Below, in pieces: positions 27,150-35,619 of a DNA stretch of 64,000 nucleotides; position 1 is the stretch's first letter, and the number at the start of each line of letters is the position of its first letter. The DNA comes from Clostridium sp. 12(A) (lineage in GTDB: Bacteria; Bacillota; Clostridia; Lachnospirales; Lachnospiraceae). The DNA lies in the NCBI GenBank assembly GCA_000526575.1, contig JAGI01000001.1, positions 388,787-452,786 on the forward strand, given 5' to 3'. Below the pieces are notes generated by a model that did no database searches, was not told the origin of the DNA, and saw only the letters and a program-made list of their open reading frames with translations. A program made the translations under genes and the position numbers.

Positions 27150-28664
27150 ATGGATAAAAACAGGGCAAGAAGAAATCGGGCTAGAAGAAGAAACAGAAGC
27201 ATCGGTTATGGTGTTGTAATATTAACAGCCCTGTCAGCTGTCTGGCTGCTTTATACCAATGTAAGCAAGGGAAGCCAGACTGGTTCCGGCAGTCATACAG
27301 AAGAGACAAAGCCGGGGACGAGTGAACAGGTGCTGGATTTAAGAAAAAAATTGAAATCCGCCCGAATAGGAAATACCAACTTATCCGGGTTGACCATAGA
27401 AGAAGCAGAAGACACCATTGACGAGCGCTATCAGTGGGAGCTGATGGTAACTGCAGATGGGGATTCTGTTTTACTGGATAATTTAATCGACAGCCAGATT
27501 AAGGCAATTAAAAAGAAGCTGGAGGAAACTTCTCCGGAAGAGACCCAGGAGTATGAGATTGATTATGAGGCAATGAAAGAGCCATTTACAAAACAGGCTG
27601 AGGAGCTTGCAAACAAATGGAATCAAAGTCCTATGGGTGCCCAGCTGGAATCCTTTAATAAGGAAACAGGGGCATATCAGTATACACCTGGAAAGAACGG
27701 CAGAACCTTAGATCAGGGAAAGCTTGTTGAACAGCTAATGGATGCCGTCAAAGCCGATAATTACCAGGCCGAAGTAAAGGCAGAGTTTGCCCAGACACCT
27801 CCGGACCGGAGCGAAGCACAGGCAAAGGAGCTCTATAAAGTGATTGGTACCTTTACCACGACCACAACGGATAATAAAAACAGGAATAAAAATATCAGTC
27901 TGGCAGTGGACGCCATAAACGGCGTGGTCTTAAAGCCAGGAGAAGAATTTTCCTTTAATAACACCACTGGAAACCGAACAAAAGAAAAAGGATATCAGCC
28001 AGCCGGCGCATACCGTAATGGAATCCTGATCGAGGAACCAGGCGGCGGCGTTTGCCAGGTATCCACCACTCTATACCACGCCATTATTGAAAGTGGATTT
28101 AAGACCACGGAGCGTAATTCCCATAGCTTTGCTCCTTCCTATGTAGAAAAGGGACAGGATGCCATGGTCAGCTTTGACGGATATGCAGGACCGGATTTAA
28201 AGTTTAAAAACACCAGTAAGAACTCTGTAGTTGTCCGTGCTTCCCTGGAAGGAAAGAAGCTTAAAATTTCCGTAGTAGGGATTCCATTCCTTGAAGATGG
28301 ACAAAAGGTCACCATCCGTTCTGAGAAGGTCCGGGATTCAGCTCCATTACCTCCTACCTATGAGGAAAATATAGCTCTTCCCTTTGGAACAGAAAAGATT
28401 GTAGATCAGGGAAGTCTTGGAGGCGTATACCGTAGCTTCCGCGTATTTAAAAAGGGAGATACCGTCATTAAGGAAGAGCCTCTTCATAACAGTACGTATA
28501 AGGGAAAACCTGCAGTGATACAGAGAAATACCACTCATAAAGTGGAAGAAACCGTTCCGGAGACTACTCACGCACCAGAGACACAACCAGAAACTCAGCC
28601 TGAGACAACCGAAATACCTCATGGGCCAGGTGCTGCGTTAACGGAAGCTCAGGAAAATCAATAA
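27150..28664 (+). CDS. VanW-family protein with N-terminal membrane anchor
   Basis: A 504-residue protein with a basic N-terminus, one membrane helix (GVVILTALSAVWLLYTNV) and an extracellular part. Residues about 60-220 resemble the YoaR-type peptidoglycan-binding domain (PF12229), and residues about 225-400 are the VanW domain with its Cys motif GGGVCQVSTTLYHAIIESG. A Pro/Glu/Thr-rich tail follows. VanW proteins accompany some vancomycin clusters and cell-wall proteins, but their reaction is unknown. Coupled to ccdA-tlpA, which suggests that its conserved Cys may be kept reduced by the thioredoxin partner (inference). Confidence 0.85.
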   Translation: MDKNRARRNRARRRNRSIGYGVVILTALSAVWLLYTNVSKGSQTGSGSHTEETKPGTSEQVLDLRKKLKSARIGNTNLSGLTIEEAEDTIDERYQWELMVTADGDSVLLDNLIDSQIKAIKKKLEETSPEETQEYEIDYEAMKEPFTKQAEELANKWNQSPMGAQLESFNKETGAYQYTPGKNGRTLDQGKLVEQLMDAVKADNYQAEVKAEFAQTPPDRSEAQAKELYKVIGTFTTTTTDNKNRNKNISLAVDAINGVVLKPGEEFSFNNTTGNRTKEKGYQPAGAYRNGILIEEPGGGVCQVSTTLYHAIIESGFKTTERNSHSFAPSYVEKGQDAMVSFDGYAGPDLKFKNTSKNSVVVRASLEGKKLKISVVGIPFLEDGQKVTIRSEKVRDSAPLPPTYEENIALPFGTEKIVDQGSLGGVYRSFRVFKKGDTVIKEEPLHNSTYKGKPAVIQRNTTHKVEETVPETTHAPETQPETQPETTEIPHGPGAALTEAQENQ

Positions 28665-28680
28665 TAAAGATATAATAGAA

Positions 28681-28717
28681 GGCCACTTCAGTGTAATTTG
28701 CTGAAGTGGCCGTTTTA
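28681..28717 (+). terminator. Terminator after the VanW gene
   Basis: GGCCACTTCAG pairs perfectly with CTGAAGTGGCC around a 9-base loop, then GTTTTA. Confidence 0.85.
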
Positions 28718-28819
28718 ATACTGACATGATAAGAGGGTTTCCATTTGCATCTCTCCTGAAGTGTTGAAACGTATATCGTACAAGCACCCTGGAATAAGAT
28801 TTTTCAGGAGGTGTTTTGG

Positions 28820-28963
28820 ATGAATTCAGAAAACACGTCATCACATAAATACAGGCGTACAGAAGTTAAAGTGGAACGAATTTATGTGGGAAACAAGACA
28901 CCACAGGAGCTGGTAATAGAGCTGATAAAAAAGCGCAGGGAAACGGGGGGACTTATCCCATGA
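28820..28963 (+). CDS. Small protein coupled to the element 2 recombinase (47 aa)
   Basis: Begins at an ATG preceded by CAGGAGGTGTTTTGG and ends in TGA that overlaps the recombinase ATG (ATGA). The 47 residues are charged, with VKVERIYVGNKTPQELVIEL predicted as a strand and helix. The overlap means the two are probably translated together. I do not recognise a named family; a directionality or accessory factor for the recombinase is a reasonable guess only. Confidence 0.65.
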   Translation: MNSENTSSHKYRRTEVKVERIYVGNKTPQELVIELIKKRRETGGLIP

Positions 28964-30543
28964 CAGCCCAATATCATACAGCCCTCTATATGAGGCTCTC
29001 AAAGGATGATGATAGGGTTTTGGAAAGCGCCAGCATCAGCACCCAAAGAAAGATGCTTCGTGCTTATGCAAAAGAACATGGATTTGAAGTATACGATGAA
29101 TATATAGATGACGGCTACTCCGGTACGAATTTTAACCGACCCGCATGGGAGCGGCTTCTTAAAGATATTGAAGCAAAAGAAGTAAACCTGGTCATTACAA
29201 AGGACTTATCCCGCTTGGGAAGAGATTATATCATGACCGGACAATATACGGAACTTTACTTTCCATCAAAAAAGGTTCGTTACATAGCGATCAACGATGG
29301 CTATGATTCCGACTGTCCCTTTAATGACATCGCGCCATTTAAAAACATGGTCAATGAAATGTATGCCAGAGATACGTCAAAAAAGATTCGGAGCGCATTT
29401 CAGACCAAGATAAAAGAGGGGGCATTCATTGGGAATTTCGCGCCCTATGGCTATAGAAAAGATCCCAACGATAAAAATCATCTTATTATTGACCCGGAAA
29501 CAGCTCCACTGGTCCGAGAAATATTTTTACGGGCAGAAAACGGAGAATCTCCTTATCAGATTGCAGATAGCCTAAATGAACGAAAGGTGGAGACCCCTCT
29601 CCAGTACCGTTTTATGACTCATCCTCATTTAAAGCAGGACGAAGCCTCCAACGATTCCAAATGGACCTCTGGAACCATCTGTAAGATGCTTTCCAATGAA
29701 GTCTACTTAGGCCATATCGTTCAGGGAAAAACGGTAAAACTATCTTTTAAAAGCCATATGACCCTATCCCAGCCAAGAAAAGAGTGGGTCGTGGTAAAGA
29801 ATAAACACGATGCTATAATAACTCAGGAAATATTTGACCAGGTAAGCAGACGCAGCGTTCCCAGAAAAAAACATGAGGAATCCGAGTTTCACAATATCTT
29901 CTCTGGTCTTGTCATTTGTAGAGACTGTCAAAGAAATATGTCTGTTACAGGAAATAGTAAAAGGCCAAATCACCATGAGCTGGTATGCAGCGGTTATAAG
30001 CAATATGGAAAAAAGGAATGCACCAGTCATAAAATCAGTTATGAAACCCTATATGAGGTGGTAGCCGAGGAAATAGAAGCACTTCTGGATTTAACAGAAA
30101 AAAGAAAGGAAGAGCTTTACAATGCCCTAAAGAAAACAGGAAACCTCTGCCGTCAGAAGGAACCTGCCAGGGCTTTGGATATATTAAAAAAGCGTTACAG
30201 AGAAATTGACCGCATCATAAGTCAGCTTTACGTGGATAAGGTAAATGAGAAAATCACAGAGGAGCGATTTTACCATTTGCTTTCCTCTTTGGAGCAGGAG
30301 CAGGAGGGAATTGAGTGTAAGCTAAAAAAGACAGAACAAGGGACTGCATTACAACACCAGGGAGAGCAGGGGGAACAGGAGCTTGACCATTTGTTAAAAG
30401 AAGTTACTGGCGAACAGGAAATGACATCACAGCTTCTAAATGCATTCATAGAAAAAATAGAAGTGTACGAAAGGACTACAAACGGTTCTCAGACGATACG
30501 AATTTCTTTCAAATCAGAGTCTCCAATAAAAGAAGGATCATAA
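28960..30543 (+). CDS. Large serine recombinase of element 2 (TnpX/TndX-like)
   Basis: A 527-residue recombinase. Catalytic Ser14 lies in LYMRLSKDD, followed by SISTQRKML, DDGYSGTNFNRPAW and TKDLSRLGRDYI of the resolvase domain. The recombinase domain (about 165-290) is followed by a zinc ribbon (CRDCQRNM near 325 to CSGYKQYGKKEC), a coiled coil and a C-terminal part. The sequence style resembles Tn4451 TnpX and Tn5397 TndX. It reads toward the right end of the element; its stop is 16 bases before the attachment arm at 30560. Confidence 0.93.
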   Translation: MTAQYHTALYMRLSKDDDRVLESASISTQRKMLRAYAKEHGFEVYDEYIDDGYSGTNFNRPAWERLLKDIEAKEVNLVITKDLSRLGRDYIMTGQYTELYFPSKKVRYIAINDGYDSDCPFNDIAPFKNMVNEMYARDTSKKIRSAFQTKIKEGAFIGNFAPYGYRKDPNDKNHLIIDPETAPLVREIFLRAENGESPYQIADSLNERKVETPLQYRFMTHPHLKQDEASNDSKWTSGTICKMLSNEVYLGHIVQGKTVKLSFKSHMTLSQPRKEWVVVKNKHDAIITQEIFDQVSRRSVPRKKHEESEFHNIFSGLVICRDCQRNMSVTGNSKRPNHHELVCSGYKQYGKKECTSHKISYETLYEVVAEEIEALLDLTEKRKEELYNALKKTGNLCRQKEPARALDILKKRYREIDRIISQLYVDKVNEKITEERFYHLLSSLEQEQEGIECKLKKTEQGTALQHQGEQGEQELDHLLKEVTGEQEMTSQLLNAFIEKIEVYERTTNGSQTIRISFKSESPIKEGS

Positions 30544-30559
30544 TAAAAAAAATTTCGTG

Positions 30560-30582
30560 GCATAAATTTCTGCTGACATGTG
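30560..30582. other. Element 2 right attachment junction (attR2)
   Basis: Arm GCATAAATTTC (30560-30570) and core CATGTG (30577-30582), matching the left junction. feoB resumes at 30583. Confidence 0.8.
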
Positions 30583-30696
30583 CATGGGCTTTGGGTGCAA
30601 TGCAGCAGGGATTGTTGGCTGTCGGATCATTGATTCCCCAAGGGAACGCCTCATTGCCATGATAACCAACAATTTTGTACCCTGCAACGGCAGATT
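30583..30696 (+). CDS. feoB: feoB segment 3 of 4 (38-codon conserved island)
   Basis: Only 114 bases of feoB remain between elements 2 and 3. Translated from the ATG in the core they give [16 protein letters not shown], then [24 protein letters not shown], which is the conserved FeoB membrane core including the Cys-containing gate region and the NGRFP motif. The frame agrees with segments 2 and 4. It has no ribosome site and cannot be a gene on its own, so it is strong evidence that elements 2 and 3 are separate insertions. Confidence 0.93.
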
Positions 30697-30721
30697 TCCA
30701 CAACCATACAAAGGGAAACTA
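30694..30721. other. Element 3 left attachment junction (attL3)
   Basis: Core ATT (30694-30696) is repeated at 42883-42885 in the same codon phase. The inner arm CAAAGGGAAACTA (30709-30721) is a perfect 13-bp inverted repeat of TAGTTTCCCTTTG (42859-42871). Confidence 0.8.
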
Positions 30722-30979
30722 TTTGGTGATCCCATTTGAGTCCCGTAATTTTAGCTGCTTTTTTATGATATCAATAATAGCTATTTTTTCATCTGTACTT
30801 AAATCAGAATCTCTTAACCTTCGTTCTATGAAGTCAAGATAGAATTCATTTATTTTATCTGAGAGAGCTTCAAAATCCATGGTATCTGAATGGTGTATTT
30901 CAATGGATGGAATGTTTTTACTTTTCAATGTGTTCCCACTTAAATGTGATGTTAATTCATGGTATGAAAGGGAAAGCAT
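30719..30979 (-). CDS. Unidentified 86-aa protein at the left end of element 3
   Basis: An open frame from an ATG at 30979 to a TAG that lies inside the attachment arm. The protein is charged and helical ([20 protein letters not shown], then [20 protein letters not shown]). I do not recognise it. Its position at the end of the element opposite the recombinase fits an element-specific accessory gene, but nothing in the sequence proves function. Confidence 0.5.
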   Translation of the reverse strand: MLSLSYHELTSHLSGNTLKSKNIPSIEIHHSDTMDFEALSDKINEFYLDFIERRLRDSDLSTDEKIAIIDIIKKQLKLRDSNGITK

Positions 30980-31061
30980 GTCCTATTACGGAGCAAGAGG
31001 AATTCAGTAGAAGCTTGCATATTTGAATCAGTAGTTATAAAATAATCATAATAAAGACATG

Positions 31062-31078
31062 GTATGAGGCGTTCATAC
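31062..31078. promoter_or_regulatory. Small dyad upstream of lacI-type gene
   Basis: GTATGA and TCATAC are inverted around GGCGT, about 20 bases before the start. It may be a regulator site; weak support. Confidence 0.3.
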
Positions 31079-31098
31079 GTAAGGCAAAGGAGCATTTG

Positions 31099-32127
31099 AT
31101 GATAACGATAAAGAAAATGGCAGAGCTTTTAGGAACCAGTACCACCACAGTATCCAATGTAATTCATGGAAAGACTGGTGAAGTCTCCCCGGCCATGGTG
31201 GAGAAAGTACAGCAGCTCCTTTTAGAATATGATTATGTCCCAAATATCAATGCAAGAAATCTGGCAAGGAATAAATCCGGCATCATTGGATTGGCCATGA
31301 AGGCCTGCCGGGATAAATATGAGAATTTTATTAAAGACCCTTTTGCCGGAGAACTGACCGGTGCTGTTGAAAGCTGTGTAAGAGCAGGCGGATATTTCAC
31401 CATGCTTTATATCTCCGACGATATCACAGAAATCATCAGCTCTGTAGCCAGTTGGAATGTAGACGGACTGATTTTACATGGTATGCAGGCAGAGGATGGG
31501 GCAAAGATTACGGAAAAAATTAAAAAGCCAATGGTATTTATCGATTGCTATCTGGAAGAAACCGTGCCTGACTATGTCAATGTGGGAAGCCAGGACAGAA
31601 AGGGCTGTTACGATATCACCAGATATTTAATCGGTCATGGTCATGAAAGAATCGCCTTTTTAGCCGACAACCGTTTTGGTGTTGATTTTGAGCGTTTAAA
31701 AGGTTTTCAGGATGCATTAAGGGAAGCTGGTATCCTGTATACAGAGGAACATTTTATCATGCTCCAGCCAAATGGCGATGATTTATCCAAAACTCTTGAT
31801 GATGTATACAAAAAGGTAGGAGATTTTACTGCGTTTGTATGTGCCTCTGATTACTATGCGGCCCATATTTTAAATGATTTAAAAGACCGTGGAGTTAAAA
31901 TACCAGAGGATATTTCCATTGTAGGCTTTGATGACAATGTTTACAGCCAGATCGTAAGACCGGCTCTTACAACGGTTCATCAGGATGTAACGGAAAAAGG
32001 AAGCCTGGCAGTTGATAAGTTATTACAGATGATACAGCAGGAGGAAATCGGGGAGCGGATCATTCGGCTTCCGGTGGAAATCGTAGAACGGGATTCGGTA
32101 AAAAAAGGAAAGGGAATGCATGTGTAA
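31099..32127 (+). CDS. LacI-family repressor of the alpha-glucoside operon
   Basis: About 342 residues. The N-terminal LacI helix-turn-helix is ITIKKMAELLGTSTTTVSNVIHGK, followed by a hinge and a periplasmic-binding-like sugar domain (SGIIGLAMKACRD... to SIVGFDDNVYSQIVRPALTTVHQD). It should repress the downstream transporter and glucosidases until a sugar binds. I start at the ATG 31099, 6 bases after AAAGGAG, not the TTG at 31096. A terminator follows and a perfect 20-bp operator sits at the promoter of the next gene. Confidence 0.9.
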   Translation: MITIKKMAELLGTSTTTVSNVIHGKTGEVSPAMVEKVQQLLLEYDYVPNINARNLARNKSGIIGLAMKACRDKYENFIKDPFAGELTGAVESCVRAGGYFTMLYISDDITEIISSVASWNVDGLILHGMQAEDGAKITEKIKKPMVFIDCYLEETVPDYVNVGSQDRKGCYDITRYLIGHGHERIAFLADNRFGVDFERLKGFQDALREAGILYTEEHFIMLQPNGDDLSKTLDDVYKKVGDFTAFVCASDYYAAHILNDLKDRGVKIPEDISIVGFDDNVYSQIVRPALTTVHQDVTEKGSLAVDKLLQMIQQEEIGERIIRLPVEIVERDSVKKGKGMHV

Positions 32128-32153
32128 GCAGCATGCGTTTCCTTTCTTTTTTT
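32107..32153 (+). terminator. Terminator overlapping the end of the LacI gene
   Basis: GGAAAGGGAATGCATG pairs with CATGCGTTTCCTTTC and is followed by seven T. The left arm lies within the coding end. Confidence 0.8.
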
Positions 32154-32202
32154 GTCATTTTCTTCAGGTCGCATTTTGTGGAGAAAAAAGAAAAAGAAAT
32201 TG

Positions 32203-32231
32203 TTGCCATGGAGACTATAAAGTGCTAATAT
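32203..32231 (+). promoter_or_regulatory. Promoter of the sugar ABC operon
   Basis: TTGCCA (32203-32208) and TAATAT (32226-32231) with a 17-base spacer, directly ahead of the operator palindrome. Confidence 0.65.
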
Positions 32232-32242
32232 GATATTTAAGA

Positions 32243-32262
32243 TAACTTATGCGCATAAGTTA
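32243..32262. promoter_or_regulatory. LacI-type operator (perfect 20-bp palindrome)
   Basis: TAACTTATGCGCATAAGTTA is a perfect palindrome with the central CG typical of LacI-family sites. It covers roughly +6 to +25 of the predicted transcript, where repressor binding would block transcription. The adjacent LacI gene is the natural binder. Confidence 0.8.
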
Positions 32263-32318
32263 CAATAAAGTATAAAATAATATCAATAATAACAGCAATA
32301 TGTAGAAAGGGGAGCGTT

Positions 32319-33635
32319 ATGAAGAAAAAAGTATTAGCAATGGCAATGATGGGAGTTATGGCAATGTCTCTTATGACTGGTTGTGGAGAAAAGGCAGCAT
32401 CTCAGACAGGAGATTCCCAAGCGGGGACAGAACAAACCCAGACCCAGGCAAAGTCAAGCGGTCAGGCAATCCGTATTGTAAATGGTAAGATTGAGATTGA
32501 TGAGCCCTTAAAGGCATTTGCCAAGAAGTATCAGGAGAAGACTGGTCAGGAAGTAATCATTGAATCCTTAGGAGGCGGAGCCGATATCAACGGTACCTTA
32601 AAAGGATACTTGGCTGCAGGCAACATGCCGGATCTCTTTGTCTTTGGCGGAGAAGGAGATTTTAAGACCTGGAAAGATTACATGACAGATTTAAGCGGGG
32701 AAGAGTGGGCGTCTCAAACCGAGTTCAGCTTTAAGGATGAGGCTGGAAAGGTAGTGGGCTTTCCTTATGCAGTGGAAGGCTTTGGAATTACATATAACAA
32801 AGATATCTTAGAGAAGGCAGGCGTTGATCCGGCTTCCCTTACCTCCTACGATGCCTATAAAAAAGCATTTGAAGCCATTGACAGCAAAAAAGAGGAGCTT
32901 GGAATTACCGCTGTCTGTTCCGTAGCAGCAGAATCCGGACAGATGTATTGGTCAACTGGAAATCACCTTTTTGGCTATTACCTTTCCGGCGGTCTTAAAA
33001 GAGGGGATACCACTTATATTGATATGCTGAAGGAAGGAAAGACGGATACAGGACGTCTTGGTGAGTTTGCTGATTACATGAAGCTCTTATTTGATTATTC
33101 CGATCCCACCACCTTGATCTCAGGAACCTACGATGATCAGCTGGCTTTATGGGCTCAGGGAAAAACAGCATTTATCACACAGGGAAACTGGATCGATCCG
33201 TCACTTCCAGACTATCAGGTATCCTTTGATTGCGGAATTGCCCCGTTTGCATTTACCAAGGAAGAGATGAAGGGGATTCTTGCAGACTGTCCATCCTGGT
33301 GGGCTGTTTATAACAAAGGAACCCAGATTGATGCAGCAAAGGCATTTTTAAAGGAGCTTGCCTTATCTGAGGAAGGCCAGAAATGTCTGGTAACGGAATG
33401 CGGAATGATTTCCCCTTATACCTCCAACAAATTAAGTCCTTCCACACCATTGGCCATGAACTTAAAAACTTATGTTGATTCTGGAAATACGTATTCCTGG
33501 GAATGGACCAAGATGCCGGAGGGCATTGCCATGAATGCCACTGGAGCTGTATTTGAGCTTTATGCCAAGGGCCAGATCGACAGAGATGGTTTTGTGGACA
33601 TGATGAGTACAGCAATTGCAGATTATGTGAAATAG
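32319..33635 (+). CDS. Sugar ABC transporter substrate-binding lipoprotein
   Basis: A 438-residue family 1 extracellular solute-binding protein. It begins with a signal peptide and lipobox (MSLMTGCGEK), then a Gln/Thr-rich linker and the two-lobed binding domain (DLFVFGGEGDFKTWKDYMTDL, AFITQGNWIDPSLP, WWAVYNKGTQID). It delivers an oligosaccharide, probably an alpha-glucoside judging from the GH13 genes behind it, to the two permeases. AGAAAGGGGAG supports the start. First gene of the operator-controlled operon. Confidence 0.92.
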   Translation: MKKKVLAMAMMGVMAMSLMTGCGEKAASQTGDSQAGTEQTQTQAKSSGQAIRIVNGKIEIDEPLKAFAKKYQEKTGQEVIIESLGGGADINGTLKGYLAAGNMPDLFVFGGEGDFKTWKDYMTDLSGEEWASQTEFSFKDEAGKVVGFPYAVEGFGITYNKDILEKAGVDPASLTSYDAYKKAFEAIDSKKEELGITAVCSVAAESGQMYWSTGNHLFGYYLSGGLKRGDTTYIDMLKEGKTDTGRLGEFADYMKLLFDYSDPTTLISGTYDDQLALWAQGKTAFITQGNWIDPSLPDYQVSFDCGIAPFAFTKEEMKGILADCPSWWAVYNKGTQIDAAKAFLKELALSEEGQKCLVTECGMISPYTSNKLSPSTPLAMNLKTYVDSGNTYSWEWTKMPEGIAMNATGAVFELYAKGQIDRDGFVDMMSTAIADYVK

Positions 33636-33705
33636 TTCCGGCAGGGCGGCAAGAAGCTTTGCCGCCCTCCTTAAACCAATGCAAAAGGGGAAGAGGGGTA
33701 GGATC

Positions 33706-34749
33706 ATGGTAGAGGAGAAAAATAGAAAAATAATAGCAGCTTTTGTTTTGGCTTTTGGTACTTTCGCAGTCCTGATTGCCTTGTATCTCGATGTGTTTCA
33801 CCGGGAAGCGCAGATCAGGGGAGGTCTGTTAGTCATAGGGCTTTTGTTTCTGCTTACAGGAGTGCGGCTTTATCCGGTGAAGAACCGTAAAAGAATGGTA
33901 AATATATTGTTTTTGCTGCCGTTACTCACTGCGTTTTGTATAACCGTTCTGATTCCCTTTGTATTCGGGATTTTTTATTCCTTTACCAATTGGAATGGAA
34001 TCAAATTTACACAGTTTGTAGGGCTTAATAATTACATACAGATGTTTCAGGCACCGGATTATTTATACTCCCTGTTCATTACATTCCTGTTTACGGTTTT
34101 AAACATGACTACGGTCAATGTCATGGCATTTGCTCTGGCACTCTTATGTACGTCCGGGGTAAGGGGAAAGAATTTTTACAGGGCTTCCTTCTTTCTTCCC
34201 AATCTGATTGGCGGTATTGTTTTAGGATATGTGTGGCAGTTTATATTTAACAAGGTATTTCCTTCCCTGTTAAAGGGCAGCGTATCCATGCTGACGGATC
34301 CCAATCTTGCCCTCATTGCTATCTTAATCGTCAGTACCTGGCAGTACGCCGGATATATTATGATGATTTATGTAACTGGACTTCAAAGTGTTCCAAAGGA
34401 TATTTTAGAGGCAGCAGGAGTGGACGGTGCCGGACGGTTCCAGACCTTGATTCATATGAAGCTACCTATGATTGCCAATACCTTTACGGTGTGCATATTC
34501 CTGACCCTTGTAAATTCCTTTAAGCAGTTTGATTTGAATTTCGCTATCACCAACGGCGCACCAAGCAGGATTCTGGGGGCAAAGGCCATCGCTTCCACGG
34601 AATTTCTGGCTTTGAATATTTTTAATACCGCCATTGCAAAGAACCAGTATGCACTGGGGCAGACGAAAGCTGTGGTATTCTTTGTGATTCTTGCCATGGT
34701 GTCCATGACCCAGGTCTATTTCAGTAAAAAGAAGGAGGTGGAGCTGTAA
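33706..34749 (+). CDS. Sugar ABC transporter permease 1 (MalF-type)
   Basis: About 347 residues with six to eight membrane helices, including an N-terminal pair ahead of the usual core, and the ATPase-coupling EAA loop EAAGVDGAGRFQTLIHMKLPM near residue 225. It starts at the ATG 33706 behind GAGGGGTAGG; an ATG at 33679 lies in the ribosome site region. No ATP-binding subunit is present in the operon, which is common for these systems because a shared MsiK-like ATPase is encoded elsewhere. Confidence 0.9.
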   Translation: MVEEKNRKIIAAFVLAFGTFAVLIALYLDVFHREAQIRGGLLVIGLLFLLTGVRLYPVKNRKRMVNILFLLPLLTAFCITVLIPFVFGIFYSFTNWNGIKFTQFVGLNNYIQMFQAPDYLYSLFITFLFTVLNMTTVNVMAFALALLCTSGVRGKNFYRASFFLPNLIGGIVLGYVWQFIFNKVFPSLLKGSVSMLTDPNLALIAILIVSTWQYAGYIMMIYVTGLQSVPKDILEAAGVDGAGRFQTLIHMKLPMIANTFTVCIFLTLVNSFKQFDLNFAITNGAPSRILGAKAIASTEFLALNIFNTAIAKNQYALGQTKAVVFFVILAMVSMTQVYFSKKKEVEL

Positions 34750-35606
34750 TGAACCGGAGAAAAATAATTCATTTTGGAACCCAGTTGGTTGCAATCGTAA
34801 TCTCTTTTACCATACTGTCTCCTTTTCTTCTCGTTCTCTTTAATTCAGCAAAAAAGAGTGCGGATATCGTCATAAGCCCCATTGCATTTCCAAGAAACTG
34901 GGGGCAGCTGTTTATTAACTTATCCAATGTGATACATAACCAGAATTTCAGTTATTTTAAATCCTTTCGAAGTTCCTTATTCATTACTGCAGTCAGCCTG
35001 ACTTTATTGATTCTGCTTTCCAGCATGTCAGCGTGGGTGCTGGTGCGCAATAAGACCAGGTGGTCCGATATCATTTTTATGGTGTTTGTGGCGTCTATGG
35101 TAATCCCGTTTCAGGTGGTCATGCTGCCGCTTTTATCCACCTTTCGGGGATTATCAGACTTTGTTGGAATTCGGTTCTTAAGCAGTTATACGGGAATCAT
35201 CATTGCCTATCTTGGCTTTGGCGGCTCCATGTCCGTATTCATCCTTCACGGATTTATTAAAGGGATTCCAAGAGAGCTTGAGGAAGCAGCGTGGATTGAC
35301 GGGTGCAGCCCGGAAGGAACCTTTTTTCGAGTGGTATTTCCTTTGTTAAAGCCGGTACAGATGACAGTACTGATTCTAAATGGAATATGGATCTGGAATG
35401 ACTACCTTCTTCCGTCCCTGATGTTAGGCTTGAACGGAAGGATTAAGACGCTTCCAGTGGCAGTCAGCAGCTTTGTAGGCTCTTACGTAAAACAATGGGA
35501 TTTGATACTTGCAGCAGCATTTCTTGCCATGATACCTGTAATCATTCTGTTCCTATGTGCACAAAAACAGATTATTCAGGGTCTGGTAGAAGGAGCCATT
35601 AAATAG
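34749..35606 (+). CDS. Sugar ABC transporter permease 2 (MalG-type)
   Basis: A 285-residue inner membrane permease with about six helices and the coupling loop EEAAWIDGCSPEGTFFRVVFP near residue 178. Its ATG shares one base with the stop of permease 1 (TAATG), so the two subunits are made in equal amounts. It pairs with permease 1 to form the channel for the imported sugar. Confidence 0.92.
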   Translation: MNRRKIIHFGTQLVAIVISFTILSPFLLVLFNSAKKSADIVISPIAFPRNWGQLFINLSNVIHNQNFSYFKSFRSSLFITAVSLTLLILLSSMSAWVLVRNKTRWSDIIFMVFVASMVIPFQVVMLPLLSTFRGLSDFVGIRFLSSYTGIIIAYLGFGGSMSVFILHGFIKGIPRELEEAAWIDGCSPEGTFFRVVFPLLKPVQMTVLILNGIWIWNDYLLPSLMLGLNGRIKTLPVAVSSFVGSYVKQWDLILAAAFLAMIPVIILFLCAQKQIIQGLVEGAIK

Positions 35607-35619
35607 AGGAGTAAATGAG

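Larger units (their letters stand above)
25661..30582. mobile_element. Element 2: 4,922-bp serine-recombinase element inside feoB
   Basis: The boundaries come from the 6-bp core and from the feoB frame: ACC ATG TG joins C ATG GGC to give [10 protein letters not shown]. The circular junction would form a 40-bp attP-like dyad centred on TG. Content: a CcdA-TlpA fusion, a VanW protein, a 47-residue small protein and a recombinase at the right end reading outward. Confidence 0.9.

Noticed and set aside
33253..33801. A 182-codon minus-strand frame over the end of the sugar-binding protein
   Set aside because: Shadow of a well-supported gene; no start signal and no recognisable protein.
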